NCBI RefSeq assembly: GCF_041447285.1
Contig: NZ_JBGMEB010000009.1
Coordinates: 103,097 to 167,096 of the forward strand
From: Methanomethylovorans sp041447285
GTDB taxonomy: Archaea > Halobacteriota > Methanosarcinia > Methanosarcinales > Methanosarcinaceae
Reading direction: 5' to 3'
Length of the DNA stretch: 64,000 nt
The translations under genes were made by a program, and so were the position numbers. The notes beneath the pieces are model-generated. The model saw only the letters and a program-made list of their open reading frames with translations. It had not been told where the DNA came from and did not search any database. Below, piece after piece: positions 52,290 to 62,005 of this stretch. How positions within the stretch are numbered: position 1 is the stretch's first letter; each line of letters opens with the position of its first letter.

Positions 52290-53660
52290 TCAATTGTTAA
52301 GGTATTCATTGATTGTCTGGGCAGCGAGCTTCCCTGCACCCATGGCACTTATAACCGTTGCTGCGCCGGTAACAACATCCCCACCTGCACATACGCCTGG
52401 AATAGAGCTCATGGCTGAATCATCCACGACTATAGTGCCCTTGGGGGTTGATTTAAGCCCCTTGGAACCTGTGAATATGATCGGGTTTGGAGATGTACCT
52501 ATGGCAATGATCACAGTGTCAGCCTCGATCTCATGTTCTGAACCTTTCACTGTCAGGGGTTTCCTGCGGCCTGATGCATCTGGTTCACCAAGCTCCATTC
52601 TGATGCATTCCACACCCTTTACCTTCATTTTATCGTCGCCTAAAATGCGCACGGGGTTTGTGAGCAGCCTGAAGATAATGCCTTCTTCCTTAGCATTCTC
52701 GATTTCTTCTCTGCGTGCAGGAAGTTCATCCTCGCCACGGCGGTAGACGATGCTAACTTCATCAGCACCCAGCCTGAGGGCACAGCGAGCAGCATCCATT
52801 GCCACATTTCCGCCGCCTACGACTATGACCTTCTTACCACGCTTTATCGGCGTATCATAATCAGGGAAACGGAAAGCCTTCATAAGATTCACACGGGTCA
52901 AGAACTCATTTGCAGAATAGACACCATTGAAGTTCTCGCCTTCGATACCCATGAAATTGGGTAGTCCTGCACCTGTGCCCAGGAAGACGGCATCGAACTC
53001 TTTTCTCAGTTCATCCAGCGTCTTGATCCTGCCAATTATGTAGTCTACTTTTATGTCTACCCCAAGCTGTTTGATGTATTCGACTTCCTGGCGAACTATC
53101 GCCTTAGGAAGACGGAACTCAGGAATACCGTAAGTAAGCACCCCTCCTGGCTCGTGAAGTGATTCAAAAATGGTCACTGAATGACCGGCTTTTGCAAGGT
53201 CAGCAGCAGCTGTTAGTCCTGCAGGACCTGAGCCTACTACAGCCACATGTTTACCGGTTGACTTTGCTTTCTGAGGAGATACGACACCTTTAGCACCCTC
53301 ATAATCTGCAGCAAAACGTTCAAGGCGGCCTATAGCTATAGGTTGCCCTTTCTTTGCAAGTACACAGTATTCTTCGCACTGCACTTCCTGAGGACAGACA
53401 CGTCCGCAAACTGCCGGAAGAGCATTGGTGAGCTTGATGGTCCTTATAGCTGCATCGAAATCGTGTTCAGCAATATTTGCTATGAAAGCGGAGATATCGA
53501 TATTCACTGGACATCCCTGCACACATTTGGGATCCTTGCATTGAAGGCAGCGTTCAGCTTCAGCAATTGCCTGCTCTTCAGTGTAACCCAGTGCCACTTC
53601 ATTGAAGTTCTTACTTCTTTCAGCCGGGTCTTGTACTGGCATAGGCTGTCTGGTTGCCAT
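52290..53660 (-). CDS. gltA: glutamate-synthase-type FAD oxidoreductase, NfnB-like
   Basis: The product has 456 residues from ATG 53660, which overlaps the upstream stop (TAATG); GGTGG lies 7 bases before it. It has an N-terminal Fer4_20 domain with CLQCKDPKCVQGCPV, FAD site VGSGPAGLTAAADL, NADPH site VVGGGNVAMDAARCALRLG and a C-terminal FAD motif GVCAGGDVVTGAATVI. Annotated as NADPH-dependent glutamate synthase small-subunit type. With the partner below it matches NfnAB/SudAB, which couples NADH, NADPH and ferredoxin. Confidence 0.93.
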   Translation of the reverse strand: MATRQPMPVQDPAERSKNFNEVALGYTEEQAIAEAERCLQCKDPKCVQGCPVNIDISAFIANIAEHDFDAAIRTIKLTNALPAVCGRVCPQEVQCEEYCVLAKKGQPIAIGRLERFAADYEGAKGVVSPQKAKSTGKHVAVVGSGPAGLTAAADLAKAGHSVTIFESLHEPGGVLTYGIPEFRLPKAIVRQEVEYIKQLGVDIKVDYIIGRIKTLDELRKEFDAVFLGTGAGLPNFMGIEGENFNGVYSANEFLTRVNLMKAFRFPDYDTPIKRGKKVIVVGGGNVAMDAARCALRLGADEVSIVYRRGEDELPARREEIENAKEEGIIFRLLTNPVRILGDDKMKVKGVECIRMELGEPDASGRRKPLTVKGSEHEIEADTVIIAIGTSPNPIIFTGSKGLKSTPKGTIVVDDSAMSSIPGVCAGGDVVTGAATVISAMGAGKLAAQTINEYLNN

Positions 53661-54502
53661 TATTTCCCACCTTCGCATTTACATTCATGTTTCTTAAGAG
53701 AACTGCTTTCTTCATCTCTATAAACTGCCAGACGACTCATGAGCAGGTTGAAATCTACTTTATGTCCATCGAACTCCGGCCCATCCACACAGGCAAATCT
53801 GGTCTCACCGCCCACTGAAACACGGCAACCTCCACACATACCCGTACCATCGATCATAATGGGATTGAGGCTCACAATAGTCTGGACACCGAAAGGCTTG
53901 GTGACACCTGTCACAGCACGCATCATTATAGGTGGACCAATGGCTACTACTCTATCCACATGTTCACCGTTTTGCAGCATTTTTTGGAGCACATCGGTAA
54001 CAAAACCATGATGTCCTTTTGTGCCGTCATCTGTACAGATATGAAGTTCGTCACTTGCTGCCTGCATTTCTTCTTCAAGGATCAGCAAATTCTCACTTCT
54101 TGCACCTATGACAGAAATCACTTTATTGCCTGCAGCCTTGTAGGCTCTTGCCTGGGGATAAACAGGAGCAACACCCACGCCTCCTCCAACAAGTACAACA
54201 GTACCAAGTTTCTCTATTTCGGAGGGGGTACCCAGCGGTCCTACAAAGTCCTCAAGCTCGTCCTGAGCTCTTAGAGCAGCCAGCCGTTTGGTAGTCTTAC
54301 CCATTTCCTGGAAAATAATGGTTACTGAACCTTCCGCAACATTATAATCTGCAATTGTAAGAGGAATTCTTTCACTTTGCTCATCAATTCGGATTATCAC
54401 AAATTGCCCGGGTTTTGCAGCCTTTGCCACATCTGGCGCAAGTACCCTCATCAGGTGTACCTGGTGAACCATATCACGTTTCTCAATTATCCTGTATGAC
54501 AT
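53660..54502 (-). CDS. sulfide/dihydroorotate-dehydrogenase-like FAD/NAD subunit, NfnA-like
   Basis: The product has 280 residues. It has a ferredoxin-reductase-like FAD domain (PGQFVIIRIDEQSERIPLTI), an NAD domain (VLVGGGVGVAPVYPQ), and a C-terminal [2Fe-2S] site (MCGGCRVSVGG, RFACVDGPEFDG). It is the electron-transfer partner of the next gene, with a 1-base start-stop overlap. In methanogens this pair likely balances NADPH against reduced ferredoxin or F420 pools; an older name is sulfide dehydrogenase. Confidence 0.92.
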   Translation of the reverse strand: MSYRIIEKRDMVHQVHLMRVLAPDVAKAAKPGQFVIIRIDEQSERIPLTIADYNVAEGSVTIIFQEMGKTTKRLAALRAQDELEDFVGPLGTPSEIEKLGTVVLVGGGVGVAPVYPQARAYKAAGNKVISVIGARSENLLILEEEMQAASDELHICTDDGTKGHHGFVTDVLQKMLQNGEHVDRVVAIGPPIMMRAVTGVTKPFGVQTIVSLNPIMIDGTGMCGGCRVSVGGETRFACVDGPEFDGHKVDFNLLMSRLAVYRDEESSSLKKHECKCEGGK

Positions 54503-54645
54503 TCGATCACATTTTAAACTGTATTGGAAGATTATGGTGGATAGGATAATATTAATAGTACTTAAGAATTCAGTTGATAAATAGTAAAAACAGTATTTTT
54601 CTCATTTATTGAAAACTAGAATTATTTGATTTCAATGTGCATGGA

Positions 54646-56196
54646 TCAGACCTTAGGAGTCAGGATGTACACATTGGTGATGATATTTACCACCTCAGCA
54701 TTTGCTCCTAGCCATGTAACAGCGCTCCCATTTGGATTTGCTGCGTTGATGTCACCTGTAAGAACAAAGAAACTTGTGCTTGTCCTTCCGTTGACCATAT
54801 TATCCAGTTCCTGCTGGCTATATCCTGATGTTTTTATATATGTCCCATCAGCGGAGTTATTGTAATAGAATTCAAATGGTTTTGCGATGTAGCCTGGAAG
54901 TGGTATGATCACATCTCCCTCTTTGGTGACTGAATAAATGTACGATGCCACACTTTTCCAATCTTCTTTCTGAAGAGAAGAATAGTAGTTTACGATTGGA
55001 AACACGGCATTCAATACGAAAATGAACAAAATGATTACTGTTAGAAGTTGCTGCATATTCTCTAATGACTTACCATTTTGCTTAGGGGATTTGCTTGCAG
55101 AAAGTATAAAACTCGAAGTTCCAGTCAGACCGCGTGAAACTATAAGAAGATAAGCCGGCAAAATGAAAAGAAGATACCTTGGATGAAAGGGCATTATATC
55201 CGAAAGGTAATAACTTACTATCATTGGAAGAATGAACCAAGAAATTAATAAAAAAGCCTGGTTCCGACTAGAACGGAGCATTATTACTAAACCTATTACA
55301 AAAAAAGTAAGATAAAGCAGAGAAGGAGATTCAGACATTGTGAAATGAGAGATGGTGCTTGATACAAAATGCGCCTGGTCCACACCCCAGGTCACTTCGC
55401 CTCCAACTCTTGAAGCTGCCTGTTCAAAGAAAACCTGAATTCTGGGAATTATGGAAATTAAGATTAAAGCCAAGCTAGCAAAAAAGACCTTTGATTGTGA
55501 CAATCTTTCTGTATTAAAATGCAGCTTTTTTTGTTCATAAGAAAACAAGAGAGATATAAAATATAGTATTTCGATAGGGAAAATGAAGAAACCGAAATAA
55601 TGCGTATAGATATTGAGCACGGTGAAAACAACAAACAAGAACCAGAAACTGTTCCTTTTATCCTCAATAGCAACATAAAAACAGAAAATGGAACCAAGTG
55701 TCAAAAATACCATCATCGAATACATTCTTGCTTCCTGAGAATAGTAAATATGGGCCAAAGAGATAGAAAGCAAAAATGAACTGATGAGACCTTCTTTTAC
55801 ACTGAATAAGCGTGTTCCAAGCATGTATAATAATGGAATTGAAAGTATTCCGAAAATCATTGAAGGAAAACGTAAGAGTACTTCCGATTTTCCTGCAAAA
55901 AGGAAAAAATGGACCACAAAATAATAGAAGGGAGGGTGCACATCGCCTTTTGTCGTCTCATATATTCCAGACAAAGTATTGGATGACATCAGATAAGTTG
56001 TTGCTTCATCAAGCCAGACAGATTCAGTTCCAAGCTGATATATCCTTAAAAAAGCCCCTAAAAATGTTATTGCCAATATTAACTGCAGTTCTCTGGATGA
56101 TTTTATGATGTTTATTAAGTACGATATTTTACTATTTCCTTTTGAAGTAGCACTCACAGAGGACCGTTTAACATTTAATTGCTTTTGAGATGCCAT
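54646..56196 (-). CDS. GT39-family membrane glycosyltransferase (ArnT/PMT-like)
   Basis: The product has 516 residues from ATG 56196 (AAGG about 8 bases upstream); an in-frame ATG at 56232 is less likely. About ten helices. The first outer loop has ESVWLDEATTYLM with the catalytic acidic pair, followed by GDVHPPFYYFVVHF, the GT39/PMT signature. It transfers a sugar from a polyprenyl-phosphate carrier to protein or lipid outside the membrane. It lies beside nucleotide-sugar genes, consistent with surface glycan assembly. Confidence 0.9.
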   Translation of the reverse strand: MASQKQLNVKRSSVSATSKGNSKISYLINIIKSSRELQLILAITFLGAFLRIYQLGTESVWLDEATTYLMSSNTLSGIYETTKGDVHPPFYYFVVHFFLFAGKSEVLLRFPSMIFGILSIPLLYMLGTRLFSVKEGLISSFLLSISLAHIYYSQEARMYSMMVFLTLGSIFCFYVAIEDKRNSFWFLFVVFTVLNIYTHYFGFFIFPIEILYFISLLFSYEQKKLHFNTERLSQSKVFFASLALILISIIPRIQVFFEQAASRVGGEVTWGVDQAHFVSSTISHFTMSESPSLLYLTFFVIGLVIMLRSSRNQAFLLISWFILPMIVSYYLSDIMPFHPRYLLFILPAYLLIVSRGLTGTSSFILSASKSPKQNGKSLENMQQLLTVIILFIFVLNAVFPIVNYYSSLQKEDWKSVASYIYSVTKEGDVIIPLPGYIAKPFEFYYNNSADGTYIKTSGYSQQELDNMVNGRTSTSFFVLTGDINAANPNGSAVTWLGANAEVVNIITNVYILTPKV

Positions 56197-56606
56197 ACAA
56201 AAACCTTGCTTCACATGTATTATAGGAATCATTCTATATTTTATTTTTTATCCGATATTGAAATTTCCCAAAACCCAAGCATTGGCATGAGATGCGATCG
56301 ATAACACAGTTATCAAATTATAGTTCATGGTACGCAATCTGAAAGTTTTTTGACAATGATGATAATATCAAATTTCGGCAATAGAGATATTAATGCACCT
56401 AGATAGGAACACCATTACTAAAGAACAGAAGTGTAAATTATCGTCTACAGAGAATATTGGTAACTGATAAATATTAATAAGCATTTTAAGTATATAATTC
56501 TGGACTAAAGAACTAGAACATCAACTATTATCAATTGGTACAAAGCAAATCTGCCTAAAACATAAACTGATCAAGAAAGTGCACAATTAAAAGAGGAGAT
56601 GAAAAT
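56197..56606. other. divergent promoter region of GT39 and manC
   Basis: No gene. On plus, a TATA-like AAGTATATAATTC near 56488-56500 would put a start near 56520. GAGGAG (56593-56598) is the manC ribosome-binding site. A GATAACACAGTTATC near-palindrome lies at about 56299-56313, a possible regulatory site. Confidence 0.4.
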
Positions 56607-57992
56607 ATTAAATCGCTTATCCTTGCCGGTGGATCTGGAACAAGACTATGGCCATTAAGCAGAAAGCATAATCCTAAACAGTTCCTGAAACTTAAAGATA
56701 CATCGTTTTTCCAGAACACCTTAACACGCTGCCTGGAAGTCTCTGATATATCGGAAATCTTCGTTGTTACAAATGATTCACAGAGATTCTTTGTTACAGG
56801 TCAGGCTAAAGAGTTGGGATACGACCTCCCTCCAGAAAATGTGCTTATTGAGCCAGAGCCGAAGAACACGCTTCCTGCTATTAGCTTCGGCATGAGGGAA
56901 ATCGTCAAGAAGTTCGGAAAATCAATGGTAGGGGTTTTTTCTTCCGATCATGTTCTCGACATACGTGCAATGGAAACGATCAAAAATGCACAAACCCTTG
57001 CAATGGATCATCTGGTCACTTTTGGAATAGTACCCACATCACCACATACCGGATATGGATACATAAAACCATCTGAAAAGATCGGTGCCGGATATAAGGT
57101 TGCTGAATTCAGAGAGAAACCGAATCATGATGATGCTCTGAAATATTTGAACGAAGGATGTCTTTGGAATAGCGGAATGTTCCTTTTTGACACTGATGTA
57201 TTCTTTAGAGAATTACAGCAACAGGAAAAAACATTTTATAAGGCTTTTGATCCAGAGAACAATCCTGATGCAACCATTGAAGAAATATTTGAAAAAGTAA
57301 GAGCAATATCTATCGACTATGGAATCATGGAAAAATCCAAGAATGTTGTAGTCGTGCGCCTGGAACATAAATGGAGCGATCTTGGAAACTTCAATGCAAT
57401 ATATGAAGAATCGGATAAAGACGACAATGGAAATGTCATTTACGAATGTGAAGACATCCTGATCAATTCGAAGAACAACCTCCTTTATTCCAAATGCGAT
57501 AAACTCGTTGCTCTTATAGACGTCGAAGATATGGCTGTGATAGATACGCCTGATGCATTACTTGTATGTCCAAGGAAAAGCAGCCAGAAAGTAAAACAAG
57601 TGGCTGACACATTGCACAACAAAAATGATGAGAGGGCATATTTGCAGCAGACAGTATACCGGCCGTGGGGTTCCTATACTGTGATGGAGAAATCCGATAG
57701 ACACAAGATAAAGAACATCATAGTTGAGCCAAAAAAGAAGTTGAGCCTGCAACTCCATTACCACCGCAGTGAGCACTGGATCGTAGTCAAAGGGATGGCC
57801 ACGGTACAGATAAACGATGAAATATTTTTCCTCAGGCAAGGAGAAAGCACTTTCATTAGAGCTGGCATGAGACATAGACTTGCTAATGAAGGAAAACTGC
57901 CTCTCGAAATAATAGAAGTGCAACTTGGAGAATGCGTGGATGAAGATGATATCGTCCGTTATGACGATGAGTATGGAAGGGTGAAACAATAA
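56607..57992 (+). CDS. manC: mannose-1-phosphate guanylyltransferase / mannose-6-phosphate isomerase, ATT start
   Basis: The product has 462 residues, bifunctional type II: a nucleotidyltransferase with SLILAGGSGTRLWPLSR near the N-terminus and a cupin isomerase domain at the end (YRPWGSYTVMEK, LHYHRSEHWIVVKG). It makes GDP-mannose from mannose phosphates. The open frame has no ATG, GTG or TTG before codon 70. ATT at 56607 gives the family's standard start (Met-Lys-Ser-Leu-Ile-Leu-Ala-Gly-Gly) and sits 8 bases after GAGGAG, whereas ATG 56599 is in another frame and touches the GAGGAG. So ATT initiation, or a frameshift, must be assumed. galU follows after 12 bases. Confidence 0.9.
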   Translation: MKSLILAGGSGTRLWPLSRKHNPKQFLKLKDTSFFQNTLTRCLEVSDISEIFVVTNDSQRFFVTGQAKELGYDLPPENVLIEPEPKNTLPAISFGMREIVKKFGKSMVGVFSSDHVLDIRAMETIKNAQTLAMDHLVTFGIVPTSPHTGYGYIKPSEKIGAGYKVAEFREKPNHDDALKYLNEGCLWNSGMFLFDTDVFFRELQQQEKTFYKAFDPENNPDATIEEIFEKVRAISIDYGIMEKSKNVVVVRLEHKWSDLGNFNAIYEESDKDDNGNVIYECEDILINSKNNLLYSKCDKLVALIDVEDMAVIDTPDALLVCPRKSSQKVKQVADTLHNKNDERAYLQQTVYRPWGSYTVMEKSDRHKIKNIIVEPKKKLSLQLHYHRSEHWIVVKGMATVQINDEIFFLRQGESTFIRAGMRHRLANEGKLPLEIIEVQLGECVDEDDIVRYDDEYGRVKQ

Positions 57993-58004
57993 AGAGGATG
58001 AAAA

Positions 58005-58874
58005 ATGACTATTAAGAAAGCGGTAATACCAACTGCGGGACTTGGTACAAGATTCCTCCCGGTAACTAAATCCATGCCAAAGGAAATGCTTCCTATCATC
58101 GATAAGCCAGTGATCCACTATGTAGTAGAAGAGGCTATAAACTCCGGCATAGATGATATTATATTCGTCACGGGAAGAAGTAAAAGGTCTATAGAGGACT
58201 ATTTTGACGATTCTCCTGAGTTGGAAATGCACTTGAAGAGCAAGGGAAAAACAGAGATGCTTAAAATGGTGCAGGACATCTCTTCTCTTGTGGATATCCA
58301 CTATATCAGGCAAAAGGAACCCAGAGGACTGGGAGATGCAATCCTCACAGCTGAGAAACATATCAGTGGAGATCCTTTTGCTGTGCTGCTTGGTGACGAC
58401 ATTATAGTAAACAGCACTCCATGCACAAAGCAGCTAATCGAGGTTTTCAAAAAATATGGCCGCTCCACCATTGCAGTGGAAGAAGTCCCAAAGGAAAAAG
58501 TTAGCAACTACGGTATCATCAAAGGGCGTGAACTTGATGACCACCTATACCTCCTTGAAGATATTGTGGAGAAACCGGCTCCTGAAAAAGCTCCTTCGAA
58601 TACCGGTGCTATTGGAAGATACGTATTCACTCCAGAGATATTCGATTGCATAAAACAAACAGCTTGTGGCGTAGGTGGAGAAATACAGCTAACAGATGGT
58701 ATTAGACTTCTTAACGCATCCCAAAAGATCTACGCATACAAGTTCACGGGCAAACGTTATGATACCGGTGACAAACTGGAATATGTTAAAGCCATCGTGG
58801 ATTTTGCTTTAGAGAATGAGGAAATGAGAGACGAAATGCTGGAGCATCTGAGAACGCTTAATCCATGCAATTGA
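58005..58874 (+). CDS. galU: UTP-glucose-1-phosphate uridylyltransferase
   Basis: The product has 289 residues. It shows AVIPTAGLGTRFLPVTKSMPKEMLPI at the N-terminus (nucleotide site), IDDIIFVTGRSKRSIEDYF, and VEKPAPEKAPSNTGAIGRY with the catalytic Lys. It makes UDP-glucose for glycan synthesis. GAGGATG precedes the ATG. It forms an operon with manC and converges on the deacetylase-like gene. Confidence 0.96.
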   Translation: MTIKKAVIPTAGLGTRFLPVTKSMPKEMLPIIDKPVIHYVVEEAINSGIDDIIFVTGRSKRSIEDYFDDSPELEMHLKSKGKTEMLKMVQDISSLVDIHYIRQKEPRGLGDAILTAEKHISGDPFAVLLGDDIIVNSTPCTKQLIEVFKKYGRSTIAVEEVPKEKVSNYGIIKGRELDDHLYLLEDIVEKPAPEKAPSNTGAIGRYVFTPEIFDCIKQTACGVGGEIQLTDGIRLLNASQKIYAYKFTGKRYDTGDKLEYVKAIVDFALENEEMRDEMLEHLRTLNPCN

Positions 58875-58897
58875 GTTAAATAGTTACATTTCAACCC

Positions 58898-59857
58898 TTA
58901 AGTATGAAATGACCTCCACCAATCTGTTATCTTTTTCCCAGAGGTCATCCATACATTCTTTTTTGAACAATAGGATAGTATTCTCTCGTAAAAAAACAGT
59001 CCATTGCCTATCATGGCTTCACTTGGAAAACGTAGAGTAAGTATGCCAGAGCATTCAGAGACGTAGTCTATGATTTTCTTTATGGATTCCCAGGTGTTTT
59101 CAATATCATCATCATCATTTAGATTTGCATTTCCAAAACTTTCTGAAGCATTGAAATCAATGACATTCAAGGGCAATACTGTGATATCTACGTCCTTTAT
59201 TTCAGGATCATAAGCCCTGAAAGGGTAACAGACACTTTCACCAAAATGGTTCACCGGATCTACAAAAGCAGTCATATACTCGAAACCTGCTTGGTACAAT
59301 ATTATCCAATTTTCAGGATTATTCAAAGAGTTAAATGGGTCCACATACCCCACCACCTTATCCCTGAGGACATCTTCTAATTTCATTTTTCGTGAAACTA
59401 TCTCCTCAAGATCAAAAAGTGAGTCTGGACTTCCAAGAAAACCAACTTCCCAGCCATTTTCACGAATGTTTTTTAATTCGCATGCAAGGTCTGAAATGTT
59501 GTAGTTATAACCTTTTTCTCCTTTGTTCAGGACCGAGAAGTAAAAACCAGAAATTGCACCATATTTACGCTCAAGCTCTATGAGCTTTTCAAAATTAAAG
59601 AATGGATTGAACTGTCTGCTGAACCTTGAAAAAAGCATTTTAAAGCCGTTTTTTATTGACCCTTTTTTCATGTGCCTGTAACAGTAATAAAAGACATTTG
59701 GTAATGAAGGAGAAATAATTCCAACATCATGAACAAGGCATACTGCAAATTCTTTACCCTCGGGATATTTATGAGAGGAACTATTGTTAGAGGGCGCAGA
59801 AAATAGTGGTTTCAATAGGTCACATTGTTGAGGAGCCATCTTCAGAACATCCTTCAT
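58898..59857 (-). CDS. polysaccharide-deacetylase-like protein without metal ligands
   Basis: The product has 319 residues. The layout resembles NodB-type deacetylases of surface-glycan clusters: CLVHDVGI where active members have HDVD or DD, a helical insert (MLFSRFSRQFNPFFNF), ISGFYFSVLN, then EVGFLGSPDSLFD where the metal-binding EIGLHGS-x3-A would lie, and GYVDPFNSL in place of RNHYLR. The second catalytic Asp and the zinc His pair appear lost. It may bind rather than deacetylate sugar. It is the last gene of the minus-strand sugar operon, 41 bases after the Gfo/Idh gene. Confidence 0.6.
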   Translation of the reverse strand: MKDVLKMAPQQCDLLKPLFSAPSNNSSSHKYPEGKEFAVCLVHDVGIISPSLPNVFYYCYRHMKKGSIKNGFKMLFSRFSRQFNPFFNFEKLIELERKYGAISGFYFSVLNKGEKGYNYNISDLACELKNIRENGWEVGFLGSPDSLFDLEEIVSRKMKLEDVLRDKVVGYVDPFNSLNNPENWIILYQAGFEYMTAFVDPVNHFGESVCYPFRAYDPEIKDVDITVLPLNVIDFNASESFGNANLNDDDDIENTWESIKKIIDYVSECSGILTLRFPSEAMIGNGLFFYERILSYCSKKNVWMTSGKKITDWWRSFHT

Positions 59858-59898
59858 CTGATAAGCTCCCTATTTCTAATTAATATAATAAAGGAGAT

Positions 59899-60903
59899 TC
59901 AGAATTGAATCTTTTTCCCTTCTTTTGCAGACAACAATGCTGCCTCTGCCATCCTGACAGCCCTCATACCTATTGTGCCATTGGATAGAGGTTCCTTTCG
60001 TGAGACAATGCACTCCAGAAAATGACAAAGTTCCTCCTTTAGAGGTTCTGCATATGGAATGGGAATAGTATAGAAGCCTTCATTCTCCACACTGAAAATT
60101 GTATTGTCCTGGATTTCCTGTTCAGCTATCCGCATATCGAAGATATGGAGTTCCTGTGGTTTTAAGTAATCGATTCTAGCCACTTTTTCAGATCCTACCA
60201 CAACAAGATCGCGGTGCTTGCCATAAGCAGGCATGATCCAGCTTTCAAATGCATAAGCAGTAGCCCCTCCAAAATCCATGGTGATCATAGCGGTTTCTTC
60301 AATGTCATTCTGCAATGAACAACGTGTATCTGCAAGTATGCTTATTGGCATGTCCTTGTTAACAAGGTAACAGAAAATGTCAACTTCGTGAATACCCAAA
60401 GCATAGATAACACCCATGTCCTTTCTCGGAGCACCGAATGAAAAACGATTTCCAAACATTATCCTAATAGAACCCAGTTCTCCAAGGTCAATTCTTTCCT
60501 TTAACTCTTTTACGGCAGGATGATGTCTGAAAATATGGCCTACCATAAGGATCCGGCCTGTCCTTTCCGCAACCTTTACAAGCTCCTCTGCCTGAACAAT
60601 GTCCATGGTCATTGGTTTTTCAACAAGCACATCTTTCCCTGCTTCCATCAGTTCCTTGGCAAGATGGAAATGAGTAGGAGAAGGCGTGACTATACTAACG
60701 CCATGTATAGTAGGATCATTAAGGATTTTTCTATAGTCAGTGATGTAATCGATCCTGAACAATTCTCCAAGCTCTTTGGCACGCTTCTCATTTATATCAC
60801 AGATTATCACTTTATCAATTCTGCCTTCTGAAAGAAGTTCACTATAGGTACGCACATGGTTCTTGCCCCAGTAACCAGTACCTATGACTGCAATGCCTGT
60901 CAT
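59899..60903 (-). CDS. Gfo/Idh/MocA sugar dehydrogenase (UDP-GlcNAc 3-dehydrogenase type)
   Basis: The product has 334 residues. It has a Rossmann motif AVIGTGYWGKNH, the Gfo/Idh EKP motif (VLVEKPMTM) with the catalytic Lys, and GIHEVDIFCYL with the active-site His. Next to a DegT aminotransferase and a hexapeptide acyltransferase it fits the WbpB/GnnA role: oxidising C3 of a UDP-HexNAc before amination. It overlaps the aminotransferase gene by 4 bases. Confidence 0.9.
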   Translation of the reverse strand: MTGIAVIGTGYWGKNHVRTYSELLSEGRIDKVIICDINEKRAKELGELFRIDYITDYRKILNDPTIHGVSIVTPSPTHFHLAKELMEAGKDVLVEKPMTMDIVQAEELVKVAERTGRILMVGHIFRHHPAVKELKERIDLGELGSIRIMFGNRFSFGAPRKDMGVIYALGIHEVDIFCYLVNKDMPISILADTRCSLQNDIEETAMITMDFGGATAYAFESWIMPAYGKHRDLVVVGSEKVARIDYLKPQELHIFDMRIAEQEIQDNTIFSVENEGFYTIPIPYAEPLKEELCHFLECIVSRKEPLSNGTIGMRAVRMAEAALLSAKEGKKIQF

Positions 60904-61973
60904 TTTAACCCTCCTATGACATTGTCAGCAATATAATGGACATGTTCATCCGTAAGTTTTGGGTGCATCGGTATGGAGAGAATTCTCTTTACACACGCAT
61001 CTGTAACAGGAAGCGTTAGATCAGGAGCTTCCATACATGGCTGTCTGTGGACAGGCACCGGATAGTAAATTCCCGTACTTATGCCTTTAGTGTGCAGATA
61101 TTCACGCAGAGCATCCCTATTTGGTGTCTGCAGAGTATAGACATAATAAGCATGCTTTGCCCAATCCGCTTCCTGAGGAACACTTACATAATCTTCCAGC
61201 AGATCGTTGTACATAGAAGCTATTTGCCTTCTTCTTTCAACCCATTGTGGAAGGTGTTTTAACTGCTGTCTGCCAATTGCAGCAGGGATCTCGCTCATTC
61301 TGAGATTAAGACCCAGCATTTCATGCAGGTATTTATCAGTACGACCATGGTCCCTCAGCATTGACATTTTATGAGCTATTTCCTCGTTGTCTGTGAGAAC
61401 CATACCTCCATCTCCTGCAACAGTCATATTCTTTGAGGGGAAAAAACTGAAGACAGCGAAATTTCCAATAGAACCTGCTTTTCTGCCCTTGTATTCTGCA
61501 CCATGTGCCTGGCAGGCATCTTCAACAACAGAGATCCCGTGCTTTTTTGCTATTTTCATGATTGGATCCATATCAGCAGGATGACCATAAAGATGAACAG
61601 GGATTATTGCTTTAGTATTGGGAGTAATAGCTTCCTCGAGCTTTGCAGGGTCAAGATTGTAGTTTACAGGATCTATATCAACATATACCGGAGTAGCACC
61701 CAGGAACTTTGCAGGGCTTGCTGTAGCAATGAAGGTGTGAGATGGAACAATCACCTCGTCTCCCCTGCCAATTCCAAGAGCCATCATAGTTAAAAGCATG
61801 GCTGAAGTTCCGGAATTTACGCCAATAGCATATTTGGAGTTGCAATATGCAGAAAATTCTGCCTCAAAAGCTGTCAAGTTCTTACCTTTCACATACTGGC
61901 CGCTGTCAAGAACAGTATTAACAGCTTTTTTAATCTCGTCATCAATGTACATTTCACTTAAATTAACCTGCAA
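60900..61973 (-). CDS. DegT/DnrJ/EryC1/StrS sugar aminotransferase
   Basis: The product has 357 residues. It has a PLP-binding pattern with GVNSGTSAMLLTM, VVEDACQAHGAEYKG and FSFFPSKNMTVAGDGGM, including the Schiff-base Lys. It transfers an amino group to a 3-keto sugar nucleotide (WbpE-like). The start is TTG at 61973, fixed by AAAAAGGAG 8 bases upstream; the next ATG is seven codons in and has no such site. Confidence 0.93.
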   Translation of the reverse strand: MQVNLSEMYIDDEIKKAVNTVLDSGQYVKGKNLTAFEAEFSAYCNSKYAIGVNSGTSAMLLTMMALGIGRGDEVIVPSHTFIATASPAKFLGATPVYVDIDPVNYNLDPAKLEEAITPNTKAIIPVHLYGHPADMDPIMKIAKKHGISVVEDACQAHGAEYKGRKAGSIGNFAVFSFFPSKNMTVAGDGGMVLTDNEEIAHKMSMLRDHGRTDKYLHEMLGLNLRMSEIPAAIGRQQLKHLPQWVERRRQIASMYNDLLEDYVSVPQEADWAKHAYYVYTLQTPNRDALREYLHTKGISTGIYYPVPVHRQPCMEAPDLTLPVTDACVKRILSIPMHPKLTDEHVHYIADNVIGGLK

Positions 61974-62005
61974 GATCTCAACTCCTTTTTACAGATAGTT
62001 TCCTA

